From an uncultured Senegalimassilia sp. (GTDB lineage Bacteria; Actinomycetota; Coriobacteriia; Coriobacteriales; Eggerthellaceae): 57,576 nucleotides of DNA. The notes under the pieces are model-generated. The model saw only the letters and a program-made list of their open reading frames with translations. It was not told where the DNA came from and made no database searches. Position 1 is the first letter of the stretch. Each line of letters begins with the position of its first letter. The stretch is from positions 1-57,576 of the forward strand of contig NZ_CAKTVU010000012.1 of NCBI RefSeq assembly GCF_934630535.1, given 5' to 3'. Position numbers and translations under genes: made by a program. Positions 24,785-31,880 of this stretch are shown here, one piece after another.

Positions 24785-25516
24785 ATGAGCGAAGAGAAGA
24801 AGGAGGGCGCGCAGCCCGCCGTGGCGAAGGACGTCGGCGCGGCCGATGCTGTGCCCGCGCAGCCTGCTGCGAAGAGGGCGAAGGAGCCGATGAGCGTTTC
24901 GCGCCGCTCGCTGCTCATCGGCGTGGGCAGCACGGCTGCGCTGCTTGGTTTGGGCGCCCTGCGCTATGCCGGGCACGTGCCGCTGAACCGTCCGCCGGGA
25001 GGTCAGGACGAGGCGCACTTGGTCAGCGCCTGCATCCGCTGCGAGAAATGCTACGAGGCGTGCCCGCGTCACGTCATCAAGCCGGCCAAGATCGAGGACG
25101 GCCTTCTGGGGATGCGCAGCCCGCAGCTGGACTTCAGCGCCGATTACTGCGACTTCTGCGCCGAGGAGAACGGCGGGGTGCCGCTGTGCGTGGCATCGTG
25201 CCCCACCGAGGCACTGCAGCTTCCCGCCGGCGCCGATGCGAACAACACCATCATCGGCCTGGCCGAGATCGATCCCAAGACGTGCCTGGCGTTCCGCGAC
25301 ACGGGTTGCCATTTCTGCTTCGACGCCTGCCGCGATGCCGGGTACGACGCCATTCAGCTCGATGGCAACGGCTACAGCCCGCGCCCGTACGTGATCGAGG
25401 ACAAGTGCGTCGGCTGCGGCGCCTGCGAGAGCGTGTGCGTGTCGCTGCAGCAAGGCTCCATCGTCGCGGGAGCCACCGAGCGCGCCATCGTCGTCCGTCC
25501 TGCGTCCTCGCTGTAA
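24785..25516 (+). CDS. NapG/MauM-type Tat ferredoxin
   Basis: A 243-residue periplasmic-side polyferredoxin. After a 35-residue acidic and Ala-rich head comes a Tat signal (SVSRRSLLIGVGSTAALLGLG), then four Cys clusters: CIRCEKCYEACP, CDFCAEE....CVASCP, CHFCFDACRDAG and CVGCGACESVC. NapG-type proteins work with NapH to move electrons from menaquinol to a periplasmic reductase. Its order directly before napH supports the assignment. The start codon follows GGAGAGGGGTCTTC. Confidence 0.9.
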   Translation: MSEEKKEGAQPAVAKDVGAADAVPAQPAAKRAKEPMSVSRRSLLIGVGSTAALLGLGALRYAGHVPLNRPPGGQDEAHLVSACIRCEKCYEACPRHVIKPAKIEDGLLGMRSPQLDFSADYCDFCAEENGGVPLCVASCPTEALQLPAGADANNTIIGLAEIDPKTCLAFRDTGCHFCFDACRDAGYDAIQLDGNGYSPRPYVIEDKCVGCGACESVCVSLQQGSIVAGATERAIVVRPASSL

Positions 25517-25526
25517 GGGGGTTGTC

Positions 25527-26456
25527 ATGAAATTGAGCAAGATCCGCACCATCGTGGCGGCCGCCGTGTTCTGCATCCTGGCCGTGTGCTTGATCGCGGG
25601 CATCAACATGGGAACGCTGTCCGGTTTCGGCTTCGATTCGTTCAGCGCGCTGTGCCCGCTCGGCGCGATCACCACCATGCTGGCCACTAAGACCCTGGTC
25701 CCGCGCGCCGTGTTCAGCATCGTCATCATGGCGCTGCTGGTGTTCCTGTTCGGCCGCGCGTTCTGCGGCTGGATCTGCCCCGTGCCCGTGCTGGGCAAGC
25801 TGCGCGCGTTCTTCCGTTCGCCGAAGAAGCGCCGCGAGCTTGAGCAGGCGAAACACGACGAGGCGCTCGATATCGCCAAGTTCGAGCTGGGCTGCGGCGG
25901 GAAGGGCGGTTGCGAGGGCTGCAGCGCATGCAAGCAGCAGCGCACCAAGCTGGACTCGCGCCATTACGTGCTGGGCGGCGCGCTGCTGTCCACGGCCATC
26001 TTCGGCTTCCCGGTGTTTTGCCTGGTATGCCCCATCGGCCTGACCTTCGCCACCGTGCTGGTGTTCTGGCGCCTGTTCGCCAACGCGGACATGACCGTTG
26101 CCGTGGTCCTTATCCCGTTGATGCTGATCATCGAGCTGGTGTTCCTGCGCAAATGGTGCACGCGCTTCTGTCCCATGGCCGGCCTCATGAACCTGATGGG
26201 CCGCTTCAGCCGCACGTTCAAGTCCGTCATCGACGACGCGAAGTGCCTGGAGACGTCGAAGGGCACGGCATGCAGCCGCTGTGCGATGGTGTGCGAGGCC
26301 GACATCAACCTGCGCCATCCGGACTACGGCGAGCGCACGCTGGCGGACTGCACGCGCTGCAACGCCTGCGTGGACGCGTGCCCGGCCAGCGCCATCACCA
26401 TGCCGGTGGTCGCGAAGCGCGGGCAGAATGTGAAGCTGACGCCGAACGAGAAGTAA
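25527..26456 (+). CDS. NapH-type membrane quinol dehydrogenase
   Basis: A 309-residue membrane FeS protein with four to five helices. Characteristic CxxxCP motifs appear at FCGWICPVPVLG and WCTRFCPMAG, with CLVCPIG between; the cytoplasmic tail carries two ferredoxin-like groups, CSRCAMVC and CTRCNACVDACP. An additional Cys-rich loop (CGGKGGCEGCSAC) lies near residue 130. NapH relatives oxidise menaquinol. Ten bases separate it from the NapG-like gene. Its presence beside a DmsC anchor gives the molybdoenzyme two potential quinol routes. Confidence 0.92.
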   Translation: MKLSKIRTIVAAAVFCILAVCLIAGINMGTLSGFGFDSFSALCPLGAITTMLATKTLVPRAVFSIVIMALLVFLFGRAFCGWICPVPVLGKLRAFFRSPKKRRELEQAKHDEALDIAKFELGCGGKGGCEGCSACKQQRTKLDSRHYVLGGALLSTAIFGFPVFCLVCPIGLTFATVLVFWRLFANADMTVAVVLIPLMLIIELVFLRKWCTRFCPMAGLMNLMGRFSRTFKSVIDDAKCLETSKGTACSRCAMVCEADINLRHPDYGERTLADCTRCNACVDACPASAITMPVVAKRGQNVKLTPNEK

Positions 26457-26560
26457 CCATTCCGAAAGGCAAGCGTCCCTTGTGCATCCTCTTCGCGCCA
26501 AGGGGCGCTCTGCCGATCGCCGCGCGTTGGGCGCTCCCTCCCTCCAACATGCGGCGCCAT

Positions 26561-26597
26561 CCGCCCCGGGCCTCATCGGACCGGGGCGGTTTTCTTT
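26561..26597 (+). terminator. Strong terminator of the molybdoenzyme operon
   Basis: CCGCCCCGG and CCGGGGCGG form a 9-base stem with an 11-base loop, followed by TTTTCTTT. Confidence 0.9.
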
Positions 26598-26841
26598 GTG
26601 GGAAAACCTGCAGGATCGCTAGGACGTGGCAAAATACGTTCCGTACCACGGGTAAGCGTGCTCAAGCCGTGCATTCGCGCATCCCGCGCCGCACGCGCCA
26701 GTTTGCCGGGGGTTCCAGAACACAATCGATATGCAGGGGTTTTGCCCGCGTGGGCCTCTGGGTTTTGTGCATATTTTCTCTGGCGCCGCTTCCGGTCCTT
26801 TGCATTCGATTGTCCGGTCAACGTGTGCGAAAGGATGCGGA

Positions 26842-28242
26842 ATGCAAGGAAGATCATTGGTTGCGCTGTTGGTCGTTCTATACGCCAGCGCGTTTTTGGC
26901 AGGGTTCAACGAGAACCTGGTGAACATGGCGCTCATGTCCATCATGGGCGAGTACGGCGTCGATTCAGTTGCGGCGCAATGGTTGGTCACGGGCTATATG
27001 ATCGTGGCCACCATCGTGGTCATGTGCATGGCGTTTATGTACCGCCGCTTCAAGTTGCGCCCCCTGTACTTCGCCGCGGCGGCGTTCACGCTGGTCGGCT
27101 CGCTCATGGGGCTGTTCGCCACAAGCTTCGAGCTGCTCATGGCGGCGCGTCTGGTGCAGGCCGCGGGCTCGGGCATCTTCATCCCGCTCATGATGAACAC
27201 GGTGCTGGTGGTCGCGCCGAAGCACAAGCTGGGCACGTTCCTGTCCATCGGCGGCTGCATGATCACGTTCGGCCCCGCTCTGGCCCCGACGGTGTGCGGC
27301 GCGCTAGTCACCTCGTTCGGCTGGCATAGCGTGTTCGCGGTGCCCCTTGCCGCCATGGCCGTGCTCGCCTTGGTGGCGCTGTTCGCGGTCGAGAACATGG
27401 GCTTCTCCCCTGCTCACCTGGACATTCCGTCGACGGTGCTCTCGGCGGTGTTCCTGTGCGCGCTGAGCCTGGGTCTTGTCGAGCTGACCATCGACGTCGC
27501 GCTTGCGGTCGGGTCGCTTGCGGTGGCGGTGGTCACGGCGGTGCTGTTCGTGTTGCGCCAACTGCGCTGTGAGCACCCGCTCATCGACCTGACGCCCATG
27601 AAGAGCCGCGCGTTCTGGCCGTCGGTGGTGCTGACCACCATCGCCATGATGGGCAGCTTCAGCATGAGCGTGCTGCTGCCGCTGTACCTGGAAGGCGGCA
27701 CGGGCCTGACGGCGTTCGCGGCCGGTTTGCTGATGCTGGTCCCGGTGTTGGCGAACGCGGGCACCACGCTTTTGGGCGGCCGCATCATGGACGCGCGCGG
27801 CGAGTGGCCGCTGCTCCCGGCGGGTTTCGCCGCCATCGCCGTGGGCTTCGCCGTGATGGCGGCGCTGGCCCCCACGTTGTCGCTGCCGGTGGCGTTCGTC
27901 GCGGCGTTGCTGATCATGGGCGGCACCGGTTTCATCTTCTCGCCCTCGCAGACGGCGGGCCTGCGCACCCTGCCTCAGGAGATGAACCCGTTCGGAGTTG
28001 CCATCTCCACCACGTTTGTGCAGATCGCGGCCTGTATCGGCCCTTCGCTGTACACGGGCATCATGTCCACCGCCCAGGCGGGCGCCTTGGCGGCGGGCGT
28101 CGATGAGGCGCTTGCGACCGCGCAAGGCTTCTCGATCGCCATGGTGGTTGCCGCGTGCATCGCCGCGGCAGGTTGTGCACTCGCGCTGGTTTATTCGCGT
28201 GCCGCGGTGAAACGCGATGCGAAACGCGCACGAAGCATGTAA
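26842..28242 (+). CDS. MFS drug exporter, DHA2/EmrB-like
   Basis: A 466-residue inner-membrane protein with about 13-14 helices. The first helix ends in GFNENLVNMALMSIMGEY and is followed by VAAQWLVTGYM, the pattern of the DHA2 drug:proton antiporters; motif A appears as MYRRFKLRPL and motif C as GSGIFIPLMMN. The start at 26842 sits after AAGGATGCGG; an earlier in-frame start adds 37 residues with no site. Substrate is unknown. It stands alone between two terminators. The 244 bases upstream (26598-26841) hold no gene and no clear promoter. Confidence 0.85.
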   Translation: MQGRSLVALLVVLYASAFLAGFNENLVNMALMSIMGEYGVDSVAAQWLVTGYMIVATIVVMCMAFMYRRFKLRPLYFAAAAFTLVGSLMGLFATSFELLMAARLVQAAGSGIFIPLMMNTVLVVAPKHKLGTFLSIGGCMITFGPALAPTVCGALVTSFGWHSVFAVPLAAMAVLALVALFAVENMGFSPAHLDIPSTVLSAVFLCALSLGLVELTIDVALAVGSLAVAVVTAVLFVLRQLRCEHPLIDLTPMKSRAFWPSVVLTTIAMMGSFSMSVLLPLYLEGGTGLTAFAAGLLMLVPVLANAGTTLLGGRIMDARGEWPLLPAGFAAIAVGFAVMAALAPTLSLPVAFVAALLIMGGTGFIFSPSQTAGLRTLPQEMNPFGVAISTTFVQIAACIGPSLYTGIMSTAQAGALAAGVDEALATAQGFSIAMVVAACIAAAGCALALVYSRAAVKRDAKRARSM

Positions 28243-28261
28243 AATAGACGTAAGCGAATCT

Positions 28262-28290
28262 GCGGCGCGCCTTCACGGGCGCGCCGCTTT
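28262..28290 (+). terminator. Terminator of the MFS gene
   Basis: GCGGCGCGCC-ttcacg-GGCGCGCCGC is a perfect 10-base stem followed by TTT, 20 bases after the stop. Confidence 0.8.
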
Positions 28291-28324
28291 AGCGTTAACA
28301 CACGAAGAGAAATGAGCGCAATCC

Positions 28325-28627
28325 ATGGCTATCACCGGCAAGCAGGTCCGTCAGCTGCGCAGCATGGCGAACAACTTGAAGCCCACCGTCATCGTCGGCA
28401 AGGAAGGCGTCACCGCCAACATCCTCAAGCAGGTCAACGAGGGTCTTGAGGCCCACGAGCTCATCAAGGTCAGCGTGCTGTGCGAAACGGGCAGCCAGGC
28501 CGCCGAGGCCGGCCGCGAGATCGCCGACCAGGCCGAGGCCGAGCTAGTGCAGGTCATCGGCAAGCGCGTGGTGCTCTACCGCGAGACCACCCGCGACGAC
28601 ATCGAGAAGATCCAGCTGGTCAAGTAA
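28325..28627 (+). CDS. yhbY: YhbY-family RNA-binding protein (CRM domain)
   Basis: A 100-residue single-domain CRM protein that binds pre-50S ribosomal RNA. The fold markers are LTGKQ-type start (AITGKQVRQLRSMANNLKPTVIVGKEGVT), HELIKVSVL, and the GxxG-like loop region leading to IGKRVVLYRE. Length is standard. AGAGAAATGAGCGC precedes the start. It is isolated from ribosome genes here. The 8-bp tandem array begins immediately after its stop codon. Confidence 0.95.
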   Translation: MAITGKQVRQLRSMANNLKPTVIVGKEGVTANILKQVNEGLEAHELIKVSVLCETGSQAAEAGREIADQAEAELVQVIGKRVVLYRETTRDDIEKIQLVK

Positions 28628-28731
28628 GCAAGCTGGCAAGCTAGCGAGTAAGCAGGCAGGCGAGCTGGCAAACCGGCAAGCTGGCAAGCGGGCAAGTTGG
28701 CGAGCTGGCTAGTGAGCTAGCAGGCAAGCTT
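28628..28731. repeat. Tandem array of 13 octamers, consensus GCAAGCTG
   Basis: Starting at the base after the yhbY stop, 104 bases divide exactly into 13 units of 8 with no gaps. Every unit begins GC; four-base variants include GCGAGCTG, GCAAGTTG, GCTAGCAG and GCAAACCG. Three units are perfect GCAAGCTG or one change away in order. The period is not a multiple of three, so it is not coding repeat. Confidence 0.95.
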
Positions 28732-28768
28732 TCCAACATCGTTGCGCGGCTCTCGGCTGCGCAAAGCA

Positions 28769-28800
28769 AATCGGGCCCCGGCAAACGCCGGGGCCCGATT
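28769..28800 (+). terminator. Terminator-like hairpin after the octamer array
   Basis: AATCGGGCCCCGGC-aaac-GCCGGGGCCCGATT is a perfect 14-base stem. Only GCGTTC follows on this strand; the position suggests it ends yhbY transcripts. Confidence 0.65.
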
Positions 28801-28825
28801 GCGTTCAGGGAGCGGCGAAGCCGCA

Positions 28826-28869
28826 CAGGTCCGATCGGCTCGCCGTATTCGGCGTGCCGATCGGACCTG
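28826..28869. repeat. Long near-perfect hairpin
   Basis: CAGGTCCGATCGGC pairs perfectly with GCCGATCGGACCTG over 14 bases; inside, CGCCG-tatt-CGGCG continues the stem after one T-T mismatch. No T-run flanks it on either strand. Confidence 0.85.
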
Positions 28870-29450
28870 GTACGACGTCGCGGTGCGCGCCACCCTGCGG
28901 CGGCCGTAACTCGTTATGAGCGCCGCTACGGTGCTTTGGTCTTGCCCCGACGTTGCAAGCCCCTGCTCCGAGGTATGCGCACCCCCTCTCTAGCGTCGTA
29001 CGCCCTCGGGTTCTGGGGTCAGGACCCCGCTTCGGCGCCGCACCGCCGGGTTCTGGGCGGTTTCCCGCCGCGCGCTTCTCTCGGACGCCGCGCCCCTCAA
29101 CTTCTGGGTCGTTTCGCAGGAAAACGGGCCCGAATTTGACGTCTCTCCGGAGTTCTGGGCGGTTTCCTTGGCCCTTCACTGCGATTCTCGCCGGCGACTG
29201 CAGCATAAACCCAGGTCAGGAGCACCCGCATCGTCGGCGTCTCGTTCCGCAGCCTACGAAACCGCCCAGAACTTTGCTCGCGCTATTGGGGCGGCATGTT
29301 TCGGCCTAACGACTCGGGGGAAACCGAGCTCGGGCAGCTTCCCGCCCAGCTTCGCAGCCTACGAAACCGCCCAGAACTTCGCTTGCGCGCTAGCTGCGAG
29401 ATCCTTTAGCGCGTCCTACCCGATATGCGCGCGTTGCCGAGATGCGCCGT
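28870..29450. other. Repeat island without a convincing gene
   Basis: About 580 bases between the long hairpin and the SGNH hydrolase gene. It is dominated by element B and its partial copies. Open frames exist on both strands but consist of low-complexity Arg/Pro/Gly translation with no family resemblance, and they run through the repeats, so I do not call them. Confidence 0.7.
29101..29272. repeat. Intergenic element B (same family as element A)
   Basis: CTTCTGGGTCGTTTCGCAGG at 29101-29120 faces CCTACGAAACCGCCCAGAAC at 29253-29272, an imperfect inverted pair. Between them are an internal direct copy GTTCTGGGCGGTTT (29152-29165) and AAACCCAGGTCA (near 29207), in the same order as in element A. 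Further copies flank it: TTCTGGGCGGTTT at about 29051 and a second right end, CCTACGAAACCGCCCAGAAC, at about 29358-29377. Confidence 0.85.
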
Positions 29451-30380
29451 CTACTTCAGGCACCTGCACAGCCATTGGTTGCCGGTGTTGGCGGCGTGGG
29501 GGCAGTCGATGCAGGTGGGCGCATCGCATAGCTGCGCGCTTTCGGGTGCGCCGCAGAAATCCCGCAGATCAAGCGCGGGATTGGCGATCTCGGGTTGCGT
29601 TCCGGCGGTGATGCCTTCCAGCGCGCCCGCCGCATCTGCCAGCTGCATCGCGCGCACCACCATGCTGGCGAACTGGCGCATGCCCAGATTCGTGGGGTGC
29701 GTGCCCTCGAGCGAGTCGTAATCGCGACCGAACGCGCGCACATCGGCGATGCGGCAGCCTTCGGCCGCGGCAGCCTCGCGGATGGCGGCGTTGTATTCGT
29801 CCAGGTGATGGCCGCGCAGGCGGTAGCAGAACTCGGGATGGTCGACGCCGTGCGTGCGACCGGGCAGTAGCGTGATGCAATACACCGCGGCCGCGGGCGC
29901 CGCCTCATGGATGTTGCGCAGCATGGTGCGATACGCTGCGCCGAAACGCTCCACGGCGTCGGCGGGCGCGGCGCCGGCTACCTGCTCGGGAACGCTTGCC
30001 GGGTCTATGCAGCGCGGCATGGCGTGGCTGCGGCCGGCGGCCTGCGCCTCGGCGCCGCCCCAGCCGTAGTCGTTGATGCCGATGAACACGAGCACCGCAT
30101 CGGGCGCCTGGCCGTTGGGCCCCAGCAGGGCGGCAGCGCGTTCGGGGGTGCTGGCGGCGGGGAAGCCCGCGCCCTCGACCATGCTGCCTGACCAGGCGCT
30201 ATCGGCAAGCACGGTGCCGCCGAGCGCGCGCACCGCGTGCGACCACCAAGTGTCCTCGGGACACAGCACGCCTGATCGCTCCAAGCGCTCATCGTTGTAG
30301 AACAGCGTGTAGCCATCGGGTACGCACCCCTCGAAAGTGCTGATGGAATCGCCCATGATGGAGAACGTTTTCGCGGGCAT
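29451..30380 (-). CDS. SGNH/GDSL-family hydrolase with Cys-rich tail
   Basis: A 309-residue serine hydrolase of the SGNH fold. Block I is MGDSIST with the nucleophile Ser; block III is FIGINDYGWG; block V is DSLEGTHPTNLG with the catalytic Asp and His. Members act on esters or acetyl groups of small molecules and glycans. No signal peptide is seen, so it is probably cytoplasmic. The last 36 residues contain six cysteines (FCGAPES, LCDAPTCIDCP, LCRC), a possible metal site not usual for the family. The start follows AAGGAAGG on its strand. It is divergent from the toxin-antitoxin-like pair. Confidence 0.85.
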   Translation of the reverse strand: MPAKTFSIMGDSISTFEGCVPDGYTLFYNDERLERSGVLCPEDTWWSHAVRALGGTVLADSAWSGSMVEGAGFPAASTPERAAALLGPNGQAPDAVLVFIGINDYGWGGAEAQAAGRSHAMPRCIDPASVPEQVAGAAPADAVERFGAAYRTMLRNIHEAAPAAAVYCITLLPGRTHGVDHPEFCYRLRGHHLDEYNAAIREAAAAEGCRIADVRAFGRDYDSLEGTHPTNLGMRQFASMVVRAMQLADAAGALEGITAGTQPEIANPALDLRDFCGAPESAQLCDAPTCIDCPHAANTGNQWLCRCLK

Positions 30381-30785
30381 GCCCGACCGCCTTCCTTACA
30401 TCATTCGTTTTTGCGCCTCGGCGCCGTGCGTCGGGCTGTTTTCGTCCAGTAGCACATGGTAGCAAAACCTCGCGCACGCTCTGTTAACAGTCTATGTAAG
30501 CTCGAATCTTAGGCTGGCTCCTCCAGCCTTTTGCCAACGCCGTATTCGCTATCAGAATAACCCCAGGTGAACCGCATAAAAACTTATGTGCAACCAGTGA
30601 ATGCCGCCGTCTGTCCACTTGACGTTGTACGCAAAACGTTGTACAATAATACGAACCACGCACTCACACAAGTTGCGCCGGCGGAGCCCGGCGCAACGCT
30701 GGTAAACGCTGCGGGAAACAATGGCCGGCCAAGCGGCCGTCCGCCCGTTTCCCTGTGCAGCGAAGCGGGACGATCGGAGGTTGCA
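30381..30785. other. Intergenic region before the toxin-antitoxin-like pair
   Basis: A 405-base gap. It holds a terminator-like hairpin AGGCTGG-ctcct-CCAGCCT-TTT at 30511-30532, which follows no visible gene, and the promoter/operator at 30619-30647. The 138 bases from the -10 box to the ATG would be an unusually long leader for an antitoxin gene. Confidence 0.6.
30619..30647 (+). promoter_or_regulatory. Promoter with direct-repeat operator
   Basis: TTGACG and TACAAT are separated by exactly 17 bases. Two copies of ACGTTGTAC (30622-30630 and 30636-30644), 14 bases apart, overlap both boxes, a layout suited to autorepression by the antitoxin or complex. Confidence 0.75.
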
Positions 30786-31154
30786 ATGGGCGAGGCAATG
30801 GTCACCGGCCGCATGGCGCTCGGCAAGAAGCGCCGCGGCGGCCTTGTGCTGCAGCGGGAAGGCCTCACGGCCTCCCAGGCCATCAACCGCATGTACGACA
30901 AGCTCATCGAGAACGGCGACGCGTCGTTTCTCACGGGCATCGTGGCGGCGGAGGACGAAGCGGCCTGGGATAACGCCGTGGAGTTCGTCGATTCCCTCTC
31001 CGAACCCGTATCCGACGGCGCATCCGACGCCGCCGATGAAGCGCCATCGGCGCTGGCCGACCGCGCCTTCGAGCACGGCGACCTGCCGGCCGACGGCCCG
31101 GACCTTGCGGCCATCGCCCGCGCCGCGCGATTCTCCTCACGGGGGGTGATCTAG
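30786..31154 (+). CDS. RelB/DinJ-like antitoxin candidate
   Basis: A 122-residue protein. Residues 20-50 (LVLQREGLTASQAINRMYDKLIENGDASFL) resemble the ribbon-helix-helix region of RelB/DinJ antitoxins, where the LTxSQAINxMYDxL pattern forms the second helix. The C-terminal 60 residues are acidic, Ala/Asp/Glu-rich and probably disordered until bound to a partner. The ATG at 30786 follows CGGAGGTTGCA; the in-frame extension upstream crosses the promoter. One base separates it from the PIN-domain gene, the standard toxin-antitoxin arrangement. Confidence 0.7.
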   Translation: MGEAMVTGRMALGKKRRGGLVLQREGLTASQAINRMYDKLIENGDASFLTGIVAAEDEAAWDNAVEFVDSLSEPVSDGASDAADEAPSALADRAFEHGDLPADGPDLAAIARAARFSSRGVI

Positions 31155-31155
31155 C

Positions 31156-31620
31156 ATGCCTCAGGCCCGTGTCCTGCTTGGTACCGAAGTCGTCATGGAC
31201 TTCATGAACGAGCGCCAACCGTTCTATCAGCAAACGCGCATGCTCATGGTGGCCGGCCGCGTGGGCGAGTTCGACCTGTGGGTAACCGCCCCGCAGGTGG
31301 TCGACCTCGTCTACCTGCTCTCCGAAGGCGGCAAGCCCGAGCTGCTGCCGCGCGCCATGGAGCGCATCCGCGGCCTGCGCACCTTCGTGCAGGTGGCGGA
31401 CCTCACCGCGGCAAACGTCGACCGCATGCTGGCCTCGTCGGGGCAAAACCCCGAGGGTCAGCTCATGGTCAACGCCGCCATCGACCTGCGGGCGGATTTC
31501 CTGCTCACGCACGAACCTGACGGCCTGGAAAACGGCCTGGTCAAGGTCACGAACGTGCCGGGTATGTTCGAATGGCTGTGCGAGAATCGCGATCTGGACT
31601 ACACGCAAATCGAGATTTAG
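31156..31620 (+). CDS. PIN-domain protein, toxin candidate with altered active site
   Basis: A 154-residue PIN-fold protein; VapC-type PIN toxins cleave RNA. The first strand and helix read VLLGTEVVMDFMNERQPFYQQ, where active PIN domains have DTNVxLD: the first metal-binding Asp is Gly here and Asn is Glu, although the later Asp is kept. The third acidic region may be AAIDLRADFLLTHEP. It may therefore be weak or inactive as a nuclease, or use a variant metal site. Its partner is the preceding RelB-like protein, a hybrid pairing. Confidence 0.75.
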   Translation: MPQARVLLGTEVVMDFMNERQPFYQQTRMLMVAGRVGEFDLWVTAPQVVDLVYLLSEGGKPELLPRAMERIRGLRTFVQVADLTAANVDRMLASSGQNPEGQLMVNAAIDLRADFLLTHEPDGLENGLVKVTNVPGMFEWLCENRDLDYTQIEI

Positions 31621-31651
31621 CGAAGCCTTTTCGCTGTCACCTTCCTGTCAC

Positions 31652-31679
31652 TTGACACTCTCAAGCGCCAGACTACAAT
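31652..31679 (+). promoter_or_regulatory. htpG promoter
   Basis: TTGACA and TACAAT with a 16-base spacer, five bases before the CIRCE operator. Confidence 0.8.
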
Positions 31680-31684
31680 CGAAA

Positions 31685-31711
31685 TTAGCACTCAAGCTGT
31701 GAGACTGCTAA
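31685..31711 (+). promoter_or_regulatory. CIRCE operator (HrcA site)
   Basis: TTAGCACTC, nine bases, GACTGCTAA. This matches the CIRCE consensus TTAGCACTC-N9-GAGTGCTAA at 17 of 18 positions and overlaps the predicted transcription start, so HrcA repression relieved by heat is expected. Confidence 0.9.
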
Positions 31712-31713
31712 CG

Positions 31714-31736
31714 CGCCCCGCACCTGCGGGGCGTTT
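31714..31736 (+). terminator. Hairpin in the htpG leader
   Basis: CGCCCCGC-acct-GCGGGGCG then TTTCATT, directly after CIRCE and about 145 bases before the htpG ATG. It may attenuate or insulate the leader. Confidence 0.5.
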
Positions 31737-31880
31737 CATTCGCTGGGGCATGCACGGCTCGGCGCTCCGCCTGCGGGCGGGCGTCGCAAACCGACATCGC
31801 CGCAGGTGAGCGAAGCGCCCCTCGCGCCGCGCGACAGGTCCCGCAGCGCCAAGCACGAACGGAAAGGAAGCGCCGCACCT

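Noticed and set aside
28628..28731. CRISPR array
   Set aside because: Units are 8 bp with no spacers and no cas genes nearby; this is a simple tandem repeat.
28805..29206. Minus-strand frame of 133 codons in the repeat island
   Set aside because: Arg/Gly/Pro-rich, crosses the hairpin and element B, and has no recognisable domain.
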